This document shows positions 56,397 to 64,000 of a DNA stretch of 64,000 nucleotides, piece after piece. This stretch comes from Clostridiales bacterium. Its GTDB lineage: Bacteria; Bacillota; Clostridia; Lachnospirales; Lachnospiraceae. A program made the position numbers and the translations under genes. The stretch lies in NCBI GenBank assembly GCA_021202925.1, contig JAJQCD010000014.1, positions 62,001 through 126,000 on the forward strand, in the 5' to 3' direction. How positions within the stretch are numbered: the first letter of the stretch is position 1; each line of letters starts with the position of its first letter. A model generated the notes under the pieces. It ran no database searches and had not been told where the DNA came from. It saw nothing but the letters and a program-made list of their open reading frames with translations.

Positions 56397-58115
56397 ATGA
56401 ATGAATCACTGAAAGTTCTCTTTGGCCTCATCGGTGGCCTGGCGATGTTCCTCTATGGAATGAATACCATGAGCGACAATCTGCAGAAGGTTGCCGGAGA
56501 CCGGATGAGGAAAATCCTCGGATTTCTGACAAGCAACCGGGTGATGGGCGCTCTGGCCGGCGCACTGGTCACCGCCGTCTTACAGAGCAGTTCCGCCACT
56601 ACGGTAATGGTGATCGGTTTCGTCAGCAGCGGACTGATGACACTCCCACAGGCGATCTCCGTCATCTTCGGTGCCAACATCGGCACCACCATGACCGCAC
56701 AGCTGATGGCCTTCAAGATCAGCAACTACATTTATCCGATTATTTTCATTGGCTTTATCATGTACTTTGCCGGTAAAAAAGAACGAGTAAAGAACATCGG
56801 TATGGTCATCTTCTCTTTTGGCCTTCTCTTCGAGGGAATCGAGATCATGGGAAGCACCATGAAACCGCTCGCCGGCAGCGCCGTCTTCACGGATCTGATG
56901 GGACAGGTATCCCACATTCCGGTATTCGGCATTCTTCTTGGAGCGGTTATGACGCTCGTCGTGCAGAGCAGTTCGGCGACCATCGCCGTTCTTCAGAACT
57001 TTGCCTCTCAGGCAGGCCCGGACGGCGTCACCAGCGTCATCGGTCTCACCGGCGCAATCCCGATCCTTCTGGGCGATAACATCGGTACCACCATCACAGC
57101 CCTGCTCGCCAGTATCGGCCAGTCCCGGAACGCCAAGCGAACCGCGATCGCCCACAGCTTCTTCAATATCACAGGCAGCGTTGTCTTTGCCTGCATCATT
57201 CCGGTATTTGCCAGCTTTGTGCGCATGATCTCGCCGAGCGGCCCGGAAGTGGAAGTGATCTCGCGCCAGATCGCCAACGCACACACAACGTTTAATATCG
57301 CATGCACCCTGATCTGGCTTCCGCTTCTGCCGCTCATGGTGAAGCTGGTCACCACCGTCATCCCGGGCGAAGACAAGAAGACACTGACGGTCAGTCAGCC
57401 AAAATATCTGGACGAAAAGGTGCTGGGGCAGCCACTTCCGGCCCTCTGCCTCATCTCACAGGAAATCGACCGCTGTGCCGGATATACCCTGTCCCTGATG
57501 AATGCTGTCAAGGCAGAAATTCTCGGTGACGCCATCCCCCATGTCGACATTCCCTCAGAAGAATTGTTTCAGTCCGTAAAGAATCTGCAGGAACAGATCG
57601 CACAGTACATCTCCCGGCTCTTCTCCCGTGGTGTGCTCACGGAGGAACAGGCAGAACTGACGGCCGGATTGCTGTTCGTTGTCAATCATGTGGACCGGAT
57701 TGCGGACCGGTGCGAAGAAATCGGAGAGAAGAATCGCCTGTTGAAAAACGATGGCGTTACCTTCTCCAGAGAAGCTTCCGACGAACTGGAAGACTGTTTT
57801 ACCATTCTGGGACGAATGTTTGAAGAAGCAATGGACTGCATCCGGACCGGCAGTGATGAAGCCGTGGAGTCCATGACAAAAGATAAAAATCAAATCCACC
57901 GGGCTCAGAAAAAATACAACAAGAACCATCTGGTGCGTGTCCGCAGGAAGATCTGCAACTCTACCCTGACCCAGGATTACGGCAACATTCTCTACAGCCT
58001 TGACCGGATCGCCGACAACTGCACGGCCATCGCAGAAGAATCTCAGGATCAGGTATCCTTTGTCACTCTGAATGCGGCCATCGACGCAGTGACGCTGGAG
58101 GAGGAGACCTCATGA
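56397..58115 (+). CDS. Na/Pi cotransporter with PhoU-like C-terminal domain
   Basis: GGLAMFLYGMNTMSDNLQKVAGDRMRKIL, TAVLQSSSATTVMVIGFV, GDNIGTTITALLAS; PhoU-like helical C-terminus. Confidence 0.94.
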   Translation: MNESLKVLFGLIGGLAMFLYGMNTMSDNLQKVAGDRMRKILGFLTSNRVMGALAGALVTAVLQSSSATTVMVIGFVSSGLMTLPQAISVIFGANIGTTMTAQLMAFKISNYIYPIIFIGFIMYFAGKKERVKNIGMVIFSFGLLFEGIEIMGSTMKPLAGSAVFTDLMGQVSHIPVFGILLGAVMTLVVQSSSATIAVLQNFASQAGPDGVTSVIGLTGAIPILLGDNIGTTITALLASIGQSRNAKRTAIAHSFFNITGSVVFACIIPVFASFVRMISPSGPEVEVISRQIANAHTTFNIACTLIWLPLLPLMVKLVTTVIPGEDKKTLTVSQPKYLDEKVLGQPLPALCLISQEIDRCAGYTLSLMNAVKAEILGDAIPHVDIPSEELFQSVKNLQEQIAQYISRLFSRGVLTEEQAELTAGLLFVVNHVDRIADRCEEIGEKNRLLKNDGVTFSREASDELEDCFTILGRMFEEAMDCIRTGSDEAVESMTKDKNQIHRAQKKYNKNHLVRVRRKICNSTLTQDYGNILYSLDRIADNCTAIAEESQDQVSFVTLNAAIDAVTLEEETS

Positions 58116-58966
58116 GAATACATCACATACACATCCTGTCTGCCATCTGTCTCACGCTGGGACTTGCCACATGCGGGCTGACCGCCTGCGGCGGCTCTCA
58201 GCCTTCGCTTCCGGATCTCTCCGCACTCGGCGAGATCCATGCCATTGCCCGCGAGGAAGGTTCCGGCACACGCGCGGAATTCGAGTCCCTGGTCGGGACC
58301 GACGAAAAAGGAGCTGCTCAGGTCGCCCTGTCTACAGGAGAAGTAGAGTCCCTTATTACCGCAGACTCAAACGCGATCGGTTATCTTGCTTTCAGTGCTC
58401 TCTCAACGCCCGATATCAAACTGATTTCCGTTGACAGCGTCCTGCCACAGGAACAGACCATTCGCGACAACCGGTATCCGCTTTGCAGAAACTATTACCT
58501 TGCTTACCTTGGCGAGCCGGATGCGCTCACCACCGACTTTCTCGCGTATGTAATGAGTGCCGGACAGGGGCAGGTCGCGGACTTCTGCATCCCGGTTCAC
58601 ACACCGTCGCATTTTCTGTCTGACCGCTCCTTGGGCACCGTCACTATCACCGGCTCCACCTCCGTCGCCCCTCTGATGGAACAGCTTGCCGCGGATTACA
58701 TAACCTACAATCCCAATGCTTCCATTCGCATCGAGGCAACCGATTCCTCATCCGGACTGACCGCTGCCATCCGCGGTGAATGCGACCTGGCAATGTCCTC
58801 GCGCTCACTGAAAGACTATGAGGCAGAGCTGCTGGAATATCAGGCGATCGCTTATGACGCGATTGCCGTTGCTGTCAACCAGGCCAGCCCCTTAACGAAT
58901 CTGTCCCTCTCACAATTGAAGGGCATCTACAACGGAGACTTCGATCGGTGGACTGATGTAAAATAA
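58112..58966 (+). CDS. PstS-like phosphate-binding lipoprotein with permuted domain order
   Basis: LGLTACGGSQ lipobox; REEGSGTRAEFESLVG segment precedes GTVTITGSTSVAPLMEQLAADY...SSGLTAAIRGECDLAMSSRSL...IYNGDFDRWTDVK*; ATGA overlap with upstream gene. Confidence 0.85.
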   Translation: MRIHHIHILSAICLTLGLATCGLTACGGSQPSLPDLSALGEIHAIAREEGSGTRAEFESLVGTDEKGAAQVALSTGEVESLITADSNAIGYLAFSALSTPDIKLISVDSVLPQEQTIRDNRYPLCRNYYLAYLGEPDALTTDFLAYVMSAGQGQVADFCIPVHTPSHFLSDRSLGTVTITGSTSVAPLMEQLAADYITYNPNASIRIEATDSSSGLTAAIRGECDLAMSSRSLKDYEAELLEYQAIAYDAIAVAVNQASPLTNLSLSQLKGIYNGDFDRWTDVK

Positions 58967-59022
58967 ATAATGAGGTTATCCGAAATCTGCGCTTTGCGTA
59001 AATCCATTTTTCTCCAGGACAC

Positions 59023-59055
59023 AAAAAAGGGGACATGCACCATGTCCCCTTTTTC
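59023..59055. terminator. Bidirectional intrinsic terminator
   Basis: AAAAAAGGGGACATGcacCATGTCCCCTTTTT between convergent genes. Confidence 0.9.
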
Positions 59056-59072
59056 GTGTCTTTCTTTTCTTC

Positions 59073-60056
59073 TTATTTGCCATACGACCGAATCGTATCC
59101 AGAAGCAGCTGTTTCATTCTCTCGCTGTCCATCTCCATTGCCAGTTCCACATTCAGCGCCCCCTCTTTCGCTCCCATCTCCTCATGGGAAATCTGCCGTT
59201 CGTGCGCCAGATCTTCCTTTGGATCCGCTGAAAGAAACGCGCGCCAGTCGCAGACCGTCATGCCTCTGGTCAATTCACCCTTCGTTTCCACATCCATGTG
59301 TACCTTCACACTTTTCGTGATGATCGAAGGATCAATCATCCAGGAAACGGCGCTTGCGTCGCACAGGTTGCTGTACCCGTACCGCCTGATCGCAAAGGAA
59401 AGGAGCTCCGCGGCAAACTCCGCTACCGGCCCGCCGCACTGGCGGATCTGCTCCACTTCCTTTTCTGTGAACCGGTTCTGGCGAAGCACATTCAGTCCCA
59501 CCATCCGGATCGGGATACCCGACTGCAATACGATCTGTGCCGCTTCCGGATCTCCCGAAATGTTAAACTCAGCCACCGCCGTGTCATTTCCGACAAAAGC
59601 GGATCCCGCCATACTCAGAATCCCCGGAATCCGGGTCGCCAGCCGTGGCTCCTTCAGTAATGCCTGGGCCACATTCGTCATGGGGCCAAGGGTAATCAGC
59701 GCCACATCATCCCGGTTCATAAAGGTGTCAATCAGGTAGTCCACGCCGTGCCGGGATTCCAGCTTCTTTATCGGTTCCTGCACGAACACATCTCCCAGTC
59801 CGCTGTTTCCATGCACATCCGTTGCGCGGACAACCTTTCGCCCCAAAGGCAGATTGTATCCCGCATATACCGGGATCTCCGGCCGTCCGGCCAGTTCCGT
59901 AATCAGACGGGCATTCCGCTCCGTATACTGAAGATCGGTATTCCCGCCCACTGCTACGATTCCCGCCACATCCAGATGCTTCATACAAAGCAGCAGAGCA
60001 AAGCAGTCATCAATCCCCGGATCGCAGTCGATGACAACCTTTTTCCCCTCCATCAT
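59073..60056 (-). CDS. Nucleoside hydrolase (inosine-uridine-preferring family)
   Basis: KKVVIDCDPGIDDCFALLLCM, VYAGYNLPLGRK, DVHGNSGLGDV, ALITLGPMTNVAQALL. Confidence 0.94.
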   Translation of the reverse strand: MMEGKKVVIDCDPGIDDCFALLLCMKHLDVAGIVAVGGNTDLQYTERNARLITELAGRPEIPVYAGYNLPLGRKVVRATDVHGNSGLGDVFVQEPIKKLESRHGVDYLIDTFMNRDDVALITLGPMTNVAQALLKEPRLATRIPGILSMAGSAFVGNDTAVAEFNISGDPEAAQIVLQSGIPIRMVGLNVLRQNRFTEKEVEQIRQCGGPVAEFAAELLSFAIRRYGYSNLCDASAVSWMIDPSIITKSVKVHMDVETKGELTRGMTVCDWRAFLSADPKEDLAHERQISHEEMGAKEGALNVELAMEMDSERMKQLLLDTIRSYGK

Positions 60057-60985
60057 CAGGCAGTTCCTTTCTCAATCTTCCTCTGGCGGCTGATACGGAT
60101 CGAGCTGATCACAACCAGAGCAATGATCGTCGCGCCATAAGGGATCATCTCAATGAATTCTGACGGGAAACCGCCCTGGCTCTTCAACGTCGTGGCTGTC
60201 GCGTCGCAGAAGCCAAAGAATACCGCGGCAATTGCCGATCCGACCGGATTGCCGTCGGCAATGTTGCTGGCCGACAGGCCGATGTATCCACGGCCGTTGA
60301 CCATGTTCTTCATAAAGAAGCTGACCCAGCCCATCGACATGAACGCGCCGCCAAAGCCGCAGAGGATTCCTGATATAAGGAAAGAAATATACCCGACCGT
60401 TTTCACGTTGATCCCAACCGACGCAGCCGCATCCGGATTCTCACCCACGGCCCGCAGGCGCAGTCCCAGCCGGGTCCGGTACAGGAACATCCACACAACA
60501 AACACGCTGAGAAAGGCCAGATAGGTCAGAATATTGTGCCCGGAAATCATCGGCCCGATCAGGGGAATGTTCTCAATCAGAGGAATATTGATGGACGGAA
60601 CCGTAAACGCGCGGATCGCCGCGGAGGTTGTCGATTTCTCTCCCGTCAGAACATACATGACAAATACCGTTCCGCCGGATGCCGCCAGGTTAACCGCAAT
60701 ACAGGTCAGATACAGATCGGTCATGCCGCTCAGGCTGGCGAAGGCAATCACCCAGCCAACAATACACCCGACAATGACCGCACCTAGCAGGCCAACCCAT
60801 ACATTGCCGCTGAATCCGGCGAAAATAACACCGGCCAGCGCCGCACAGAGCATCATGCCTTCCAGGGCCATGTTCATCATGCCGGCCTTCTTACTGATTA
60901 CAGCCGCCAGTCCGGCAAAGATCAGAGGCGTCCCCAGACGCAGGACAGAAAAGCCAAAGCTCGCAAACCAACTCAGTGTAAACAT
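60056..60985 (-). CDS. Nucleoside-type ABC transporter permease
   Basis: Start MFTLSWFASFGFSVLRLGTPLIFAGLAAVISKKAGMMNMALEGMMLCAAL; GLRLRAVGENPDAAASVGINV. Confidence 0.92.
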   Translation of the reverse strand: MFTLSWFASFGFSVLRLGTPLIFAGLAAVISKKAGMMNMALEGMMLCAALAGVIFAGFSGNVWVGLLGAVIVGCIVGWVIAFASLSGMTDLYLTCIAVNLAASGGTVFVMYVLTGEKSTTSAAIRAFTVPSINIPLIENIPLIGPMISGHNILTYLAFLSVFVVWMFLYRTRLGLRLRAVGENPDAAASVGINVKTVGYISFLISGILCGFGGAFMSMGWVSFFMKNMVNGRGYIGLSASNIADGNPVGSAIAAVFFGFCDATATTLKSQGGFPSEFIEMIPYGATIIALVVISSIRISRQRKIEKGTA

Positions 60986-60989
60986 GCCA

Positions 60990-62111
60990 TCACTCCTCCT
61001 TTCCTTCCGTCGCAGGCGCAACCACTTCTTCTTTCTTCTCATGAGCCAGATTCTCCTGCGCCGCCTTATAGATCAGCTTCTTCTTGAATCGTCCCATGAA
61101 CTCATCCGCAGCCACCATCAGAATAATAATACCCTGAATCACCGTAATAAAGTCAATCGGGATATCTCCCTTGGAATTTACGACGTCCGCGCCGATACGG
61201 ATATACGCCAGAAGCAGCGCCGCAACCGGCACAAGCAACGGATTTCTTCTGGCAAGCACCGCCACCATCAGACCGTCAAACCCATGCTGTGTACTGGCAA
61301 TCCACTTATAGCGATCGTAGTTGGCCAGAATCTCGGTGGTTCCACCGATTCCCGCCAGAGCGCCGCCGATGAGCTGGGCGCACACGATCGTCCCGGCCAT
61401 GTTAATTCCGCTCGCCTTCGCAAACAGAGGATTGCTTCCCACCACACGCATCTTATAGCCGAAGACAGTCTTAAAAAACAGAACAGCAACCAGCGCCACG
61501 GCAATCACGGCAAAAAACAGACCTGCCTGAATGCGGAAAGCGCCAAATATGGTGGGAATCGATGCATTGTCCGGAAGCGGAAGCGAACCCAGGGATGAGA
61601 TCGACGCGTCGCGCATCTTATAGCGCAGGACATACGTCGACAGAAACACCAGCATGCTGTTGAGCATCAGCGAAACAACAACAATATTGGCGTTGAATTT
61701 GATATCCAGCCAGGCCGGAATCATCGTGATCACCACACCCACCAGTGCGCCGACCACCAGCAGCACCAGAATCATAAGCGGAGCCGGAAGCCCCTCCCCA
61801 AGATTGATGGCGACATAGGTAGAGATACAGCCGGCAAACATGAAAATTCCCTCGCCGGACAGATTGAACTTGTTCACCGCATACATGAAACAGAAGCAAA
61901 GTCCCGTAAAGGTAAACGGAATCGCCAGGTTCACAATACTTCCGATCCGTCGAACGGACGAAACCGGTCCCAGGATAAACTGCTGAATAATATACAGAGG
62001 TTCCTCACTGACCGCAAACAGTGTGACCAGGGCAACTGCATACGCAATCGCAATGGCTACAACGATCCGGAGCAGCTCCACCATGGTTTCTACCCTTCTT
62101 GTTCTATTCAT
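60990..62111 (-). CDS. Nucleoside-type ABC transporter permease
   Basis: IPFTFTGLCFCFMYAVNKFNLSGEGIFMFAGCISTYVAINL, GYKMRVVGSNPLFAKASGINM. Confidence 0.92.
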   Translation of the reverse strand: MNRTRRVETMVELLRIVVAIAIAYAVALVTLFAVSEEPLYIIQQFILGPVSSVRRIGSIVNLAIPFTFTGLCFCFMYAVNKFNLSGEGIFMFAGCISTYVAINLGEGLPAPLMILVLLVVGALVGVVITMIPAWLDIKFNANIVVVSLMLNSMLVFLSTYVLRYKMRDASISSLGSLPLPDNASIPTIFGAFRIQAGLFFAVIAVALVAVLFFKTVFGYKMRVVGSNPLFAKASGINMAGTIVCAQLIGGALAGIGGTTEILANYDRYKWIASTQHGFDGLMVAVLARRNPLLVPVAALLLAYIRIGADVVNSKGDIPIDFITVIQGIIILMVAADEFMGRFKKKLIYKAAQENLAHEKKEEVVAPATEGKEE

Positions 62112-63658
62112 AGCAGCCCCTCCATTTCCTCTTGCGTCATCGTCTTAATTCCAAGCATGTATTCGCCCAGAAGCTCCTCCGATACCTGATTGGCCTTGGG
62201 GAACGCAGCCACCACCCTGCCCTTACGCATTACCAGAAGCCGGTCCGAGCACTCCAGAACCTCATTCAGATCGGCGGAAATCAGCAGCGTTGCCGTTCCT
62301 TCCTCTCTGGACTTCTTCACAATCGTCTTGCGGATCATCTCGGCAGCGCCCACATCGATGCCCCGGGTCGGCTGATTTGCCAGGATGAAATTGGATCCGG
62401 AGGTAAACTCCCTGGCCACAACTACCTTCTGAATATTACCGCCGCTCAGCATTCGCACCGGCTGGCTCTTATCGTCACAGGCAATCTCAAATTCCTGAAT
62501 ATACCGATCCACAATCTCATCGATATGCTTCTGATTTAAAAAGAATCCCTTGCGGTATTCCTTCCGGAAATAGCGGTCGGCAATGATATTGTCACGAATT
62601 GACATATCGCCTGCGCAGCCGTACTCCATACGATCCTCGGGAATATAGGCAAGCCCCAGATCCCGGATCTGGCGAACCGTTCTGCCCTTTATATCTGTTC
62701 CGTTGACTTCTACCACGCCGGATGAATAAACGCCCATGCCAGAGAGCACGTCAGAGAGGTCTCCCTGACCGTTCCCTTCTACGCCCGCGATTCCCACAAC
62801 CTCTCCTTCATGAATATCAATAGAGACATCATCGAGGACACGCTTGCCCGCGGCGTTGATCTTCACCAGATTCTTGATATGTACAACCGGTTTTCCCGGT
62901 TTGGGATCCTCTTTGTCGATCTTTAAAACCACATCCCGTCCGACCATCAGTCTGGAAATATCGGATTCATCCATATCCTTCAGGTCATAGCTGCCCAGGC
63001 AATAGCCATGGCGCAATACCGTGATTCTGGCACAGATCCGCTTTACCTCCTCAAGCTTATGGGAGATAAAAATAATCGAATGGCCATGCTGCTTTAACAG
63101 CATCAGCTGCTCAAACAGCTCATCCGTCTCCTGCGGCGTCAGCACCGCCGTCGGCTCGTCCATGATAATAATCTTTGCGCCCTTGATCAGCACCTTCATG
63201 ATCTCAACCTTCTGCATCTGTCCCACGGAAAGATCCTGAATCTTTGCCATCGGATCGATGTTGAAATCATACTTGTCCGCAACCTCCTGTGTCATGGCGA
63301 CTGCCTTCTTAAAATCAAAAAGCCCGTTCTTCATGGGCTCCACGCCCAGCACCACATTCTCCGCCACCGTCAGCGACGGGATCAGCATAAAATGCTGATG
63401 TACCATACCAATTCCTTTGCTGATCGCATCCAGCGTGTTCAGTATTTTGACCGGCTGTCCATCGAGAAACACCTCGCCGGACTGGGGCGTCTCATGACCG
63501 AACAACACCTTCATCAGGGTCGTTTTCCCCGCGCCGTTCTCACCCACCAGCCCCAGGATCTCGCCCTCATAAAGCCAGAAAGTAATATTTTTATTCGCGA
63601 CAAAGCCGTTACCGTAAATCTTGGTGATCCCATCCATCCTTAATACTTCTTTGGGCAT
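62108..63658 (-). CDS. Nucleoside-type ABC transporter ATP-binding protein (tandem domains)
   Basis: Start MPKEVLRMDGITKIYG; GENGAGKTTLMKVLFG, SVGQMQKVEIMKVL, IIMDEPTAVLTPQE; second domain LSGGNIQKVVVAREF. Confidence 0.93.
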   Translation of the reverse strand: MPKEVLRMDGITKIYGNGFVANKNITFWLYEGEILGLVGENGAGKTTLMKVLFGHETPQSGEVFLDGQPVKILNTLDAISKGIGMVHQHFMLIPSLTVAENVVLGVEPMKNGLFDFKKAVAMTQEVADKYDFNIDPMAKIQDLSVGQMQKVEIMKVLIKGAKIIIMDEPTAVLTPQETDELFEQLMLLKQHGHSIIFISHKLEEVKRICARITVLRHGYCLGSYDLKDMDESDISRLMVGRDVVLKIDKEDPKPGKPVVHIKNLVKINAAGKRVLDDVSIDIHEGEVVGIAGVEGNGQGDLSDVLSGMGVYSSGVVEVNGTDIKGRTVRQIRDLGLAYIPEDRMEYGCAGDMSIRDNIIADRYFRKEYRKGFFLNQKHIDEIVDRYIQEFEIACDDKSQPVRMLSGGNIQKVVVAREFTSGSNFILANQPTRGIDVGAAEMIRKTIVKKSREEGTATLLISADLNEVLECSDRLLVMRKGRVVAAFPKANQVSEELLGEYMLGIKTMTQEEMEGLL

Positions 63659-63680
63659 ATATTCCTCCTCCTCATCAAAC

Positions 63681-63703
63681 AGGGGCGCCTTCACGGCGCC
63701 CCC
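63681..63703 (-). terminator. Intercistronic stem-loop between BMP-type SBP and ATPase genes
   Basis: GGGGCGCC (63682-63689) / GGCGCCCC (63695-63702) perfect 8-bp stem, no T-tract. Confidence 0.5.
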
Positions 63704-63724
63704 GCCCCCGGTATCGCCCGATCG

Positions 63725-64000
63725 TTACGGCGCCACCGCATCCAGGTACTGCTGATATTCGGCCTCGTCCGCAAAATCATAATAGGATTTCACTGTGATT
63801 TCTCCAGCCAGAATCTTCTCCTGTGATTCCGCCATCTTGTCTCTGACTTCCTGCGGAACATTCTCCTGGAAGAACTCATTATCCACATAGCCCACGGAAT
63901 TCTGCTTCAGGCCCAGGTGGTTTTCCTTGCCCCATACATCCTCGCCCGCTTCCACGGAATGGAAGAAGGAAACCAGAGAATCGCCTACGTTCTTAAGCAT
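63725..64000 (-). CDS. BMP-family substrate-binding protein, C-terminal part (5' end beyond window)
   Basis: LKNVGDSLVSFFHSVEAGEDVWGKENHLGLKQNSVGYVDNEFFQENVPQEVRDKMAESQEKILAGEI; adjacent to nucleoside ABC genes. Confidence 0.85.
   Translation of the reverse strand: MLKNVGDSLVSFFHSVEAGEDVWGKENHLGLKQNSVGYVDNEFFQENVPQEVRDKMAESQEKILAGEITVKSYYDFADEAEYQQYLDAVAP

Overview
The window looks like a chromosome segment from a gut-type Firmicute, probably Lachnospiraceae (inferred from protein flavour only). From left to right it contains: (1) 1-14525, minus strand: two amino-acid ABC transporters, pgi, a cytoplasmic CapA-like protein, and a PotABCD-like transporter run together with an FrlB-like deglycase and FrlD-like kinase. 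(2) 14766-32454, minus strand: a dense cluster of eukaryote-like signalling genes. It encodes three apparently active Ser/Thr kinases, one PASTA pseudokinase, two PP2C phosphatases, five or six FHA proteins, a VWA-FHA protein, a YG-repeat wall protein, a LytTR regulator with a degenerate receiver, and a lipoprotein. (3) 32644-35331: MATE pump, lipoprotein nitroreductase and HxlR regulator. (4) 35384-40608, plus strand: a three-gene TerB_N / ATPase / DEAD-box helicase operon matching the Shango anti-phage layout. (5) 40647-51731: TRIC-like channel, divergent alanine-racemase-like protein with a LysR regulator, two decayed AAA-ATPase genes around a nested palindrome, a PTS operon carrying an adenylosuccinate-lyase-family enzyme, and an AAA/PD-(D/E)XK protein. 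(6) 51885-64000: xanthine/uracil permease, thioesterase, HPr-like protein, ABC-F, Na/Pi symporter plus a circularly permuted PstS-like lipoprotein, and a nucleoside hydrolase/BMP-type ABC operon. The most notable observations read directly from the sequence are: an in-frame TAG that truncates a PASTA kinase ahead of a 55-codon open tail; a one-base frameshift in a zinc-ribbon/FHA gene; a shared 12-mer (ACAAAAAYRGCC) occurring as 21-bp-phased direct repeats upstream of two promoters flanking the LytTR gene; the PASTA pseudokinase; and the permuted PstS. No CRISPR array, rRNA or tRNA was recognised.
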